Below are positions 1 to 6,498 of a DNA stretch of 13,997 bases, one piece after another (position 1 is the stretch's first letter; each line of letters starts with the position of its first letter). The stretch is from positions 1 through 13,997 of the forward strand of contig JBKPLX010000018.1 of NCBI GenBank assembly GCA_046731855.1, written 5' to 3'. The DNA is from Udaeobacter sp046731855. GTDB lineage: Bacteria; Verrucomicrobiota; Verrucomicrobiia; Chthoniobacterales; UBA10450. The notes below the pieces were generated by a model, which ran no database searches, had not been told where the DNA came from, and saw only the letters and a list, made by a program, of their open reading frames with translations. The position numbers were made by a program, and so were the translations under genes.

Positions 1-52
1 GCCTCTTTTTCTTCGCTGATTTTTTCTTTGCTGCTTTCTTTTTCTTCGCCAT
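1..52 (-). CDS. Start of a lysine-rich protein (partial, runs off left edge)
   Basis: Only the first 17 codons are present, read leftwards from an ATG at 52-50: MAKKKKAAKKKSAKKKR. A strong purine-rich Shine-Dalgarno sequence (AAAGGGGGG on the minus strand) lies about 9 nt before the ATG, which makes this a convincing start despite the short length. It follows coaB by 76 bp in the same direction and may be the distal gene of that operon. Lysine/alanine-rich N-termini of this kind occur on DksA/TraR-type zinc-finger proteins and on histone H1-like proteins in bacteria; the visible part cannot separate these, so no function is assigned. Confidence 0.6.
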   Translation of the reverse strand, partial: MAKKKKAAKKKSAKKKR

Positions 53-128
53 CGACTAATTCCCCCCTTTCATCCGCAACACGCGCGGAACTCTGTGAAG
101 AGTTGGGAATGACTTCACTTAAACGAGT

Positions 129-797
129 TCAGTTAATCACCACATTTTTTTTGTCAAACGTTTTTGTTGCGAAAATTGAAAATATTTTTACGAGCTCGCG
201 CGCGATAATCTTTTTTGGCGCGCGAGAAATTTTCTTTTTTTCGTCGTCTCGAAACAAAATCGTCACTTCATTTACATCGCTCTCCATTCCCGAATCTGCG
301 TTACTTACATCGTTTGCGACGATGATGTCGCAATTCTTCGCACGCAGCTTCTTAGTAGCGTTTTCTTCCAGGTGATCTGTTTCCGCAGCGAAACCGACGA
401 GAACGAATTGTCGATCCTGTTTCTGGCCTAACGAGTCGAGAATGTCGCGCGTGGGAATTAGTTCGAGCGAGAACTTCGCGCCGCTCTTTTTGATTTTTGT
501 GGACGAAACGTTTACCGGCTTGTAATCCGCGACGGCGGCGCACAAGACGCATATGTCGCATTCGTCTGCATGCCGGTGGACCGCCTCAAACATGTCGTCG
601 CTGGTCGAAACAGAAATCAACTTTGCATTGTGCGGCGGCTCAAGATTCACAGGACCTGAAATCAGGACGGTCCCGTGCCCTGCCGCGAGCGCCGCTTCAG
701 CGATGGCGTAGCCCATTTGACCGGATGAGCGATTCGAAATGTAACGAACCGGATCGATCGGCTCGCGCGTGGGCCCGGCCGTGATGAGGAATCTCAC
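129..797 (-). CDS. coaB: Phosphopantothenate--cysteine ligase, stand-alone CoaB
   Basis: CoaB joins 4'-phosphopantothenate to cysteine through an acyl-nucleotide intermediate (CTP in the bacterial family), the second step of coenzyme A synthesis from pantothenate. The 222-residue protein carries the family landmarks: GPTREPIDPVRYISNRSSG at residues 8-26, the GPVNL segment at 48-52, CAAVADYKP near 86-94, KIKK at 101-104, VGFAAET at 134-140 and VANDVS at 160-165. The start is a GTG at 797-795 that overlaps the coaC stop (GTGA), so it is probably translated by termination-reinitiation. In most bacteria this domain is the C-terminal half of one CoaBC protein; here it is a separate gene one frame away from coaC. 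The C-terminal tail is lysine-rich but of ordinary length. The family assignment is secure. Confidence 0.93.
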   Translation of the reverse strand: MRFLITAGPTREPIDPVRYISNRSSGQMGYAIAEAALAAGHGTVLISGPVNLEPPHNAKLISVSTSDDMFEAVHRHADECDICVLCAAVADYKPVNVSSTKIKKSGAKFSLELIPTRDILDSLGQKQDRQFVLVGFAAETDHLEENATKKLRAKNCDIIVANDVSNADSGMESDVNEVTILFRDDEKKKISRAPKKIIARELVKIFSIFATKTFDKKNVVIN

Positions 798-1426
798 GCT
801 ATCAAATTATCCTGGCGAGCGAGCAGGAACTCCGCACGGAACGCGATGTCGTTCACTTTCCAAAGTCTGCCTATGCCTTCGTAGCCGCACGCAAGCATTC
901 CTTCTTCTGGTCCGATAAAATCAACGCCGCGCGCTTTTAATTTTTCCACGTTATCCACTGTAGCAGGATGCTCCCACATTTTTCCATTCATCGCCGGCGC
1001 GAGCAGAATCGGAGCGCGCGTTGCGAGCGCGATGGCTGCCAGCGGATGATCGGCCAGACCGTGCGCCAGTTCGGCGATGATGTGCGCTGTGGCAGGGGCG
1101 ATCAATAACAGGTTCGCGCGATCGGCCAGCTCGATGTGCCCAGGCCGCCAACTTTCCTTTTCGTCAAAGAAACTGGTCGTGACAGGATTTTTTGAAAGCG
1201 TCTGCAACGTGAGTGGAGAAATAAATTCAGTCGCATCCGGTGTCATAACGGCAAAAACTTCGTGGCCTTGTTTGACCAGCAAACTGGCGAGCTCAGCAGA
1301 TTTGTATGCGGCAATCGAGCCGGTTACACCGAGCACAACCGATTTCGAACCCGGCCGAATACGCACAACTTTTCGGCCGCTCCCTTTGTCGCGTTTCCTT
1401 TTTGGGTCTCTGCCTTCTGCGATCAT
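794..1426 (-). CDS. coaC: Phosphopantothenoylcysteine decarboxylase, stand-alone CoaC
   Basis: CoaC is an FMN flavoprotein that decarboxylates 4'-phosphopantothenoyl-cysteine to 4'-phosphopantetheine. Using the ATG at 1426-1424 gives 210 residues. Visible landmarks are the flavin-binding start VVLGVTGSIAAYK (residues 30-42), the catalytic-type histidine in GHIELA (His97), the APAMN motif (Asn147) and the substrate-loop cysteine in EEGMLACGYEGIGR (Cys180). The ATG overlaps the gmk stop as ATGA, which supports this start. The reading frame is open further upstream to 1537, but that part lies inside gmk. The first 27 residues are a basic, charged extension not typical of CoaC; a GTG at 1366 (codon 21) is an alternative start. 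The protein stops cleanly at the domain junction where fused CoaBC would continue. Confidence 0.93.
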   Translation of the reverse strand: MIAEGRDPKRKRDKGSGRKVVRIRPGSKSVVLGVTGSIAAYKSAELASLLVKQGHEVFAVMTPDATEFISPLTLQTLSKNPVTTSFFDEKESWRPGHIELADRANLLLIAPATAHIIAELAHGLADHPLAAIALATRAPILLAPAMNGKMWEHPATVDNVEKLKARGVDFIGPEEGMLACGYEGIGRLWKVNDIAFRAEFLLARQDNLIA

Positions 1427-2034
1427 TTCTCGATCAAACGCCGGCTCAAATAACTCTCTGCATCCATGATTTGCCGGAACCTCTGCAAATCTTCCTCCAC
1501 CGATCCACTTATAATAGTATAGCGATAGTCTCGCCAATGTTCCATTTCCCGGGCAGCGGTGGCTAGCCGAGAATCGATCTGCTCCGCGGTCTCCGTTCCC
1601 CGCTTTATCAGGCGCCTCCGCAATTCCTCGAGATCCGGAGGCATGATGAAAACGTCGGCCAAAGCATCTTTGATAAGTGGATCGCCAGAGTTGCGAATAG
1701 TGGCGGCGCCTTGCGTATCAATGTCGATCAAAACATCCTTTCCACGCTTTAGATTTGTCACGATCGGCTCGCGTAACGTGCCGTAATGGTCTCCGTGTAC
1801 CAGCGCGTGCTCCAGAAAATCTCCTTTTGCGATTTGTTCGCGAAACTCTGCCCCGGAAATAAATTGATAATCTTCTCCGTCAATTTCACCGGCTCGCGGC
1901 GCTCGTGTCGTGCAGGAGATGGAATAAAAAAGATTGGGGGTTCGACGAATTCTTTCAACGAGCGTCGTCTTACCTGCGCCTGATGGAGCAGAAACCACAA
2001 AAAGAATTCCGTGGCGGCTGAATGTTTTACTCAA
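1423..2034 (-). CDS. gmk: Guanylate kinase
   Basis: Gmk phosphorylates GMP (and dGMP) to GDP with ATP in the cytoplasm. The 203-residue product is of normal length. It has a P-loop, SAPSGAGKTT (residues 15-24), the GMP-binding stretch SCTTRAPRAGEIDGEDYQF (about 40-58), and DIDTQGA in the core region, followed by the usual lid and C-terminal helices. The start is a TTG at 2034-2032, inside the last codons of yicC: the 8-bp overlap TTGAGTAA holds the gmk start and the yicC stop. No ATG or GTG lies between this TTG and the conserved first beta strand that would preserve the protein, so TTG is the likely start. Its stop overlaps the coaC ATG. The yicC-gmk pairing is common across bacteria and supports co-expression. 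Confidence 0.95.
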   Translation of the reverse strand: MSKTFSRHGILFVVSAPSGAGKTTLVERIRRTPNLFYSISCTTRAPRAGEIDGEDYQFISGAEFREQIAKGDFLEHALVHGDHYGTLREPIVTNLKRGKDVLIDIDTQGAATIRNSGDPLIKDALADVFIMPPDLEELRRRLIKRGTETAEQIDSRLATAAREMEHWRDYRYTIISGSVEEDLQRFRQIMDAESYLSRRLIEK

Positions 2035-2902
2035 GATTTTGGGCTTGCTCGCGAATCTTCTCCAGTTCCGCCTTGCAAGCGATCACGCGCTGAGAAATTG
2101 CCGCGTCGTTTGCTTTTGCGCCGAGCGTGTTGAGCTCCCGAAACATTTCCTGGGTGATGAATTCCAGTGTGCGCCCCACCGGATCCTTGCTGCGCAGATG
2201 GTGCGCGAATTGGGCGAGATGACTTTCCAGACGGACCAGTTCTTCAGATACATCTGCGCGATCAGCAAAGAACGAGATCTCCTTCAACAAACGTTCATCG
2301 TCACTGGCGATCGGCAGGCCGGCTTTCTGGATGCGTTCGAGAAGGACGGTACGATATCTCTTGACCACATCGGGATGAAATGTGCGGATTTCGTTGAGTT
2401 TTCTGCGAATTGCTTTCAGGCGATGGATCAAGTCCTTGGCCAGATGTTTCCCTTCGCGTTCGCGCATTTTGATTAAATCGGCCAGGGCACCGCGTAATGC
2501 ACGATCGATGGCCGGCCAGGCTTCCTCCGGGTCAAGCGCCTGTTCAGGAAAGCGCATCACTCCGGGAGCCTGCAGAATTGTGCTGATCGTGATTTCCCCT
2601 GGGGCGTTCAATTCCTTTTGCAATGCCCGCATCGCTTCGTGATAAGAGCGGGCCAACTCGGTGTCGAGCGCCAGGTTGCGCGTACCATTTGGGCCACTGT
2701 GAAGAACGATCGTGGCATTTGTCCGGCCGCGCGAGATATTTTCATTGATCGTCTGGCGAATGCGCGGTTCCAGCTCTCCGAGGTCGCGCGGCAAATTGAT
2801 CACGATATCACTCTGCTTTCGGTTCACCGAGTTGAGCTCAACCCCAAATTTTCGGCCGGCGTGGACCACTTCAGCGCGGCCATATCCAGTCATGCTTCTC
2901 AT
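2027..2902 (-). CDS. yicC: YicC/YloC family endoribonuclease
   Basis: The 291-residue protein has both diagnostic ends of the YicC family: the N-terminal MRSMTGYGRA and the C-terminal DUF1732 region with LEFITQEMFRELNTLGAKA and a final KAELEKIREQAQNLE. Characterised members are endoribonucleases taking part in RNA turnover and small-RNA control; that role is transferred from the family. A long charged helical middle (about residues 90-250) fits the family. The ATG at 2902-2900 gives the usual N-terminus; a second in-frame ATG three codons later would also keep the core. It is the first gene of the minus-strand operon, with a candidate promoter just upstream and gmk overlapping its 3' end by 8 bp. 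Confidence 0.93.
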   Translation of the reverse strand: MRSMTGYGRAEVVHAGRKFGVELNSVNRKQSDIVINLPRDLGELEPRIRQTINENISRGRTNATIVLHSGPNGTRNLALDTELARSYHEAMRALQKELNAPGEITISTILQAPGVMRFPEQALDPEEAWPAIDRALRGALADLIKMREREGKHLAKDLIHRLKAIRRKLNEIRTFHPDVVKRYRTVLLERIQKAGLPIASDDERLLKEISFFADRADVSEELVRLESHLAQFAHHLRSKDPVGRTLEFITQEMFRELNTLGAKANDAAISQRVIACKAELEKIREQAQNLE

Positions 2903-2916
2903 AGCTGATGCAAAAG

Positions 2917-2945
2917 CTTATCGCAGAGAAAGGTTCAACGTTCAA
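2917..2945 (-). promoter_or_regulatory. Candidate sigma-70-type promoter for yicC-gmk-coaC-coaB
   Basis: On the minus strand TTGAAC (2945-2940) is followed after exactly 17 nt by GATAAG (2922-2917), each matching four of six consensus positions. Transcription would begin close to 2910, leaving a leader of only about 8 nt before the yicC ATG. The -35-like hexamer belongs to a TTGAACG-TTGAAC direct repeat, so the match could also be a by-product of that repeat. There is no experimental support. Confidence 0.35.
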
Positions 2946-3014
2946 TGCAAAGGAGCGAAAGCGAAACGAACACGACGGCGTTGAAAAGCGAACAGGCGTC
3001 CAGTATGCACGCGT

Positions 3015-4256
3015 GTGAATCACTGGCAGCGGGAGCTTGTTGCATGCGTGATCTTCGTGATTACATACGCTCTCATCAGTGGGCGGCAACTTAAGATTCT
3101 GCCTTTGAACCGCCCGGCTGCCGCGTTGTTAGGGGCGGTACTGATGATCGCGACCGGCGTGATGACGCCGGAGCGCGCGTATCGGGCCATCAACTACGAT
3201 ACGCTGGTATTGCTGCTCGGCATGATGCTCATCTCGGCCTATCTTTATCTTGCGCATTTTTTCGAATGGGCGGCGGACCTCGTTCTTAATTTCTCACGAA
3301 CGCCAGCGCGCCTTCTGCTCTATATCGCCCTCACTTCGGGACTTCTCTCCGCAGTACTGGTTAACGATACGATTTGTTTGATGCTCACGCCGCTCGTCGT
3401 GGCAGTCATCAGGCGCGGTAAGCTGCCGCTGTTACCGTACCTCGTTGCGCTTGCGACCAGCGCCAACATCGGCAGCGTAGCGACGCTGGTCGGGAATCCG
3501 CAAAACATGATTATCGGCCATTTCTCGGGCATTTCGTTTGCAGAATTTTCGCGCGCATTACTGCCAGCGGCGATTGCTGGACTGGCCATTAATTTTTTCA
3601 CTTTGCGTTTTGGTTTTCGAAAAATGTTACGAGAGACAGCAATTGATCGTGCCGAACGCACGGTTCCAAAACTCGAACGCAGTTTGTTCGTACTTGTTTG
3701 CATCGTGCTCGTATCGATCTTTGCCGGTTTCCTGGCCGGCCTGAACCTAGCATGGACAGCGATGGCCGGTGCGGCACTTGTGATGGTACTCGCGCGACGC
3801 GACACGCATGACGTGCTTAAGCTGGTCGATTGGCATTTGCTCCTTTTTTTCGCGGCGCTATTCGTTGTGGTCGACGGCTTAAGCGATACCGGCCTGCCAA
3901 ACGCGATTTACTCGCGATTGCAGCCGATCTTTGGATCAAGCCCGCCGGTGCAAGCGGTGAACCTCACCTGGTTTTCCGTAGTGGGATCGAACGTCTTCTC
4001 AAACGTACCGTTCGTGTTAGTGGCAGGAAATTGGATCACGCGATTTACGGACCCGGTTTTGATGTGGAAAGTGCTTGCGCTTGCGACGACGTTTGCCGGG
4101 AATCTAACAATTGTTGGGTCGGTGGCCAACATGATCGTGGTGGAATCAGCGCGAGATCATATCCAGGTTGGTTTTTGGGATTACGCGCGCTTTGGAATTC
4201 CGATCACCATTCTGACGACCGCCGCCGGTGTGGCCGTGCTGCTTGTTTTGCGCTAA
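3015..4256 (+). CDS. ArsB/NhaD/SLC13-superfamily ion transporter
   Basis: A 413-residue, strongly hydrophobic protein with about 11 membrane segments. It shows the internal two-fold duplication typical of the Ion Transporter superfamily: the first half has SAVLVNDTICLMLTP (112-126) and TSANIGSVATLVGNPQNMI (148-166); the second half has GSNVFSNVPFVLV (324-336) and AGNLTIVGSVANMIV (361-375). These Asn/Ser/Thr/Gly-rich hairpins form the substrate site in related proteins. The family includes arsenite efflux pumps, Na+/H+ antiporters and anion (citrate, sulfate, dicarboxylate) carriers. Neighbouring genes give no clue (no arsR or arsC), so the substrate is left open. The start is a GTG at 3015 without a clear Shine-Dalgarno. 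The gene runs divergently from yicC, and its last 53 bp overlap the convergent mutY. Confidence 0.85.
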   Translation: MNHWQRELVACVIFVITYALISGRQLKILPLNRPAAALLGAVLMIATGVMTPERAYRAINYDTLVLLLGMMLISAYLYLAHFFEWAADLVLNFSRTPARLLLYIALTSGLLSAVLVNDTICLMLTPLVVAVIRRGKLPLLPYLVALATSANIGSVATLVGNPQNMIIGHFSGISFAEFSRALLPAAIAGLAINFFTLRFGFRKMLRETAIDRAERTVPKLERSLFVLVCIVLVSIFAGFLAGLNLAWTAMAGAALVMVLARRDTHDVLKLVDWHLLLFFAALFVVVDGLSDTGLPNAIYSRLQPIFGSSPPVQAVNLTWFSVVGSNVFSNVPFVLVAGNWITRFTDPVLMWKVLALATTFAGNLTIVGSVANMIVVESARDHIQVGFWDYARFGIPITILTTAAGVAVLLVLR

Positions 4257-5253
4257 GGAGGGCTTGCGCTGCGCGCCGATGAGGCGATGGCATCGCGATG
4301 TCGTCGATGGATTCAAACCAGTGCTGCGTCGGAGAAATTTTGTTTGGTATTGCACGACTGTACACCACAAACGCTATCCGATGATGGGTGAACGGAAATG
4401 TAGATCTGTATAGCGGCTGGTCAGAAGCTCCTGGTTTGAACCGCGGCAAAATCCACATGCCACGCCAACGTGAGGATGATTGTTCGAGCAGGACCCTGTC
4501 GTTACTAACGACAAATGCGTGTCTTTCGATAAGTCGCGTTGTGCGCGGTTTGGATTTCTTGATTGGCAGGGCTCCGGGATTTTTTGCGCGGCAGAATTTC
4601 TTCACCGGGCAGACGCCGCATTTCGGTTTAGCTGGCAGGCAAACAAGGGCACCCAGATCGATAAGCGCGGAATTATAACGCGCTCCGTTGCGCTTCGGGA
4701 CAAGTCGCGCGGCAAATGTCCAGAGTTTTTCGCGGCCGATTGCGGAATCGATTGGCGCGCGCATATCGAGCAACCGGGCCAGAACACGCGAGCTATTGGC
4801 TTCGACGATTGGGACCGGTTGATTGAAAGCAAAGGTTGCGACTGCGTTTGCGATATAGCGGCCAACGCCCGGCAATTGGCGAATCGCACCGATGTCGCCG
4901 GGCAAGGTTCCGAGGTGCCGATCCCGCACGATACTGGCGGCGGCACGAAGGTTTCGCGCCCGGTTGTAATAGCCGAGCCCCTGCCACGCGTGGAGGACAT
5001 CGTTTTGCGAAGCGCACGAGACTGAAGCGAAATCAGGAAATCGATGGAGCCATTTATTATAATACGGAATTACCGCGGCGACCTGAGTTTGCTGGAGCAT
5101 GAATTCGGACACGAGAATGGCATAAGGATCGCGGGTCTTGCGCCACGGGAAGTCACGGCCATGACGGCAAAACCAGCGGAGAAGAGAGCGGCGGAACGCT
5201 CCAAAGTTTCGACGTGAGCTCACACTTCGCACGACAGGCTTGTAGCTTGTCAT
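4204..5253 (-). CDS. mutY: A/G-specific adenine DNA glycosylase (MutY-type)
   Basis: MutY removes adenine mispaired with 8-oxoguanine. The 349-residue protein has the expected plan: an HhH-GPD domain with catalytic-type Glu50 in VSEFMLQQTQV, the hairpin LPGVGRYIANAV (127-138, Tyr133 as in the Geobacillus enzyme), a perfect C-X6-C-X2-C-X5-C iron-sulfur loop (Cys205, 212, 215, 221), and a C-terminal NUDIX-like domain (about 241-335) with FTH (288-290) where the 8-oxoG-reading FSH loop is expected. Oddity: the usual catalytic Asp of the (L/V)DGN segment is Glu151 (VEANSSRVLAR). The ATG at 5253 lies inside an inverted-repeat element and has no Shine-Dalgarno; in-frame GTGs at codons 8 and 11 are alternatives that keep the whole fold. 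The C-terminus is arginine-rich and overlaps the transporter gene by 53 bp. Confidence 0.9.
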   Translation of the reverse strand: MTSYKPVVRSVSSRRNFGAFRRSLLRWFCRHGRDFPWRKTRDPYAILVSEFMLQQTQVAAVIPYYNKWLHRFPDFASVSCASQNDVLHAWQGLGYYNRARNLRAAASIVRDRHLGTLPGDIGAIRQLPGVGRYIANAVATFAFNQPVPIVEANSSRVLARLLDMRAPIDSAIGREKLWTFAARLVPKRNGARYNSALIDLGALVCLPAKPKCGVCPVKKFCRAKNPGALPIKKSKPRTTRLIERHAFVVSNDRVLLEQSSSRWRGMWILPRFKPGASDQPLYRSTFPFTHHRIAFVVYSRAIPNKISPTQHWFESIDDIAMPSPHRRAAQALLSAKQAARPHRRRSSEW

Positions 5254-5349
5254 GTCGAGCAGAGTCGAGACATCTCCAAATGTTTTAGAGATTCCTCCAG
5301 CCTTGGCATGAAGCTACAGCTTGGCAGGCGAGTTCGTTCGGAATGACAA
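5232..5349. repeat. Imperfect inverted-repeat element, possibly a small dispersed repeat
   Basis: The segment has several nested inverted repeats: terminal TTGTCAT (5247-5253) and ATGACAA (5343-5349), an inner perfect 8-bp pair TGTAGCTT (5241-5248) and AAGCTACA (5311-5318), and within the left part ATGTC/GACAT (5252-5256 and 5268-5272). The composition (GTCGAGCAGAGTCGAGAC) resembles short palindromic repeats scattered between genes in soil bacterial genomes; that likeness is from memory, since only one copy is in the window. It lacks any ORF of its own. The mutY start codon and its first seven or so codons lie within it. Confidence 0.5.
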
Positions 5350-5354
5350 ACGGT

Positions 5355-5424
5355 TTGAGCGTCGAACACCTGCGGCCCCACGGGCTTGCCGAAGGCGGGT
5401 TGAGCGTTGAGCGTTGAGCGTTGA
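5355..5424 (+). repeat. TTGAGCG heptamer direct-repeat array
   Basis: Three perfect tandem copies of TTGAGCG occupy 5400-5420 and a truncated fourth, TTGA, follows at 5421-5424. An isolated earlier unit, TTGAGCG-TCGA, is at 5355-5365. Copies are exactly 7 bp apart. Because 7 is not a multiple of 3, each copy sits in a different frame; the last TTG becomes the start codon of rnhC, and the previous copy supplies an in-frame TGA two codons upstream. A related TTGAACG pair occurs upstream of yicC on the other strand. Confidence 0.8.
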
Positions 5425-6407
5425 ATTCCTACACCCACACGCTCACGCAAGAACAGGTCGCAAAGCTGCGGGCTTTGCTCGAAGAACGCGGCTTCAAGTT
5501 CGCGCCGAAGGAATGGACGATTTTCTTCGCGCAAAAAAACAAATTGAGCGTGGCGGTGTACGAGAAAGGACCAAAGGTGCTCGTGCAGGGAAAAGGAGTG
5601 GAGGAATTCGTGCAATTTGAGCTGGAACCGAAAATTCTCGGGGAAGCCAAACTGGGCTACGAAGAAGTGCATTCGCCGGAAATGTTCCAGCCGCACTTTG
5701 GTGTGGACGAAAGCGGTAAGGGGGATTTTTTCGGCCCGCTGGTGATCGCGGGCGCGTACGTCGACCGGGGAATCGCGCGCAAACTTCTCGACGCCGGTGT
5801 CGTGGACAGCAAACGGATCAGCTCGGATGCGCGGATTCGCACTTTAGCAGACACCATCCGGAAAAGCTCGCTGGGTCTGGTGGAGTCGGTTCTGATTGGG
5901 CCGGCGAAGTACAACGAGCTCTACGAGAAATTTGGCAATTTAAACAAACTGCTTGGGTGGGGACACGCGCGGGTGATCGAGAATTTGCTGGCGCAAAAGC
6001 CCGATTGCCCAAGGGCGCTCTCCGATCAATTTGCGGACGAGCGCGTGGTGGAGCAATCGTTGTTGCGGCACGGAAGAAAGATCAACATCGAGCAGCGTCC
6101 AAGAGCAGAATCGGATATTGCGGTGGCGGCCGCGTCGATTCTCGCGCGTGAGGCGTTCATTAATTGGCTGGAGCGTAAAGGGAAGGAGATCGGTTTGAGG
6201 TTGGACCGGGGAGTGTCGTCGGCAGTGAAAGAAAGCGCCAAAAAACTCGTAGAAATGAATGGGCCGGGCGCGCTGCGCGCGGTGGCCAAGGTTCACTTTC
6301 GCACCGCCTACGAAACGGCGCCGGACTATTATCCCGCTCCAACTCCGCGGGAAAATTGGACCGGTCCACGCCTGCGTCGCCGCGACCGGCCCGAGGCGAC
6401 TGATTAG
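5421..6407 (+). CDS. rnhC: Ribonuclease HIII
   Basis: RNase HIII cleaves the RNA strand of RNA-DNA hybrids such as R-loops and primer remnants. The 328-residue protein has an N-terminal TBP-like substrate-binding domain (about 1-85) and a C-terminal RNase H fold beginning with DESGKGD (96-102), the signature separating HIII from HII. The acidic quartet Asp96, Glu97, Asp202 (SDQFAD) and Asp232 (AESDIAVAAASILARE) falls at almost the same numbering as in the Geobacillus enzyme (97, 98, 202, 232, from memory). The TTG at 5421 is the only feasible start, since an in-frame TGA lies at 5415 and no ATG or GTG precedes the conserved domain; it comes from the heptamer repeat and has no Shine-Dalgarno. 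Expression may therefore be weak. RNase HIII also serves in chlamydiae, consistent with a PVC-group host. Confidence 0.93.
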   Translation: MNSYTHTLTQEQVAKLRALLEERGFKFAPKEWTIFFAQKNKLSVAVYEKGPKVLVQGKGVEEFVQFELEPKILGEAKLGYEEVHSPEMFQPHFGVDESGKGDFFGPLVIAGAYVDRGIARKLLDAGVVDSKRISSDARIRTLADTIRKSSLGLVESVLIGPAKYNELYEKFGNLNKLLGWGHARVIENLLAQKPDCPRALSDQFADERVVEQSLLRHGRKINIEQRPRAESDIAVAAASILAREAFINWLERKGKEIGLRLDRGVSSAVKESAKKLVEMNGPGALRAVAKVHFRTAYETAPDYYPAPTPRENWTGPRLRRRDRPEATD

Positions 6408-6419
6408 TTAACGCGTTAA
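6408..6419. repeat. 12-bp perfect palindrome after rnhC
   Basis: TTAACGCGTTAA directly follows the rnhC stop codon and reads the same on both strands. It could be a protein-binding half-site pair or chance; it is too short and AT-flanked to be a terminator. Confidence 0.4.
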
Positions 6420-6479
6420 GAGATTGGATCGCTAATCGGGTGCCGTATTGGCGCAGCAGGACGCTTTTCCAGACCGTTT

Positions 6480-6498
6480 GGCCTTCTGGTCGAAGGCC
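6480..6498 (+). terminator. Hairpin between rnhC and the HU gene, possible terminator
   Basis: GGCCTTC (6480-6486) and GAAGGCC (6492-6498) form a perfect 7-bp stem with a 5-nt loop. There is no immediate T-run; a short A6/T5 stretch follows at 6510-6525. It could end rnhC transcription or act in the leader of the HU gene. Confidence 0.3.

Noticed and set aside
89..104. Perfect hairpin AACTCT-GTGA-AGAGTT after coaB, considered as a terminator
   Set aside because: No T-run on either strand and a short AT-rich stem; termination is not supported.
28..375. Plus-strand ORF over the 3' end of coaB
   Set aside because: Serine/phenylalanine-rich translation antisense to a clear coaB; no family resemblance and no ribosome site.
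791..803. Programmed frameshift joining coaC to coaB
   Set aside because: The junction lacks a slippery heptamer or A/T run; the GTGA overlap is better explained by reinitiation.
1934..2476. 180-codon plus-strand ORF opposite gmk and yicC
   Set aside because: It is the antisense shadow of two well-recognised genes and shows no domain.
4480..5025. 181-codon plus-strand ORF inside mutY
   Set aside because: Antisense to the iron-sulfur and HhH domains of mutY; an open frame by composition only.
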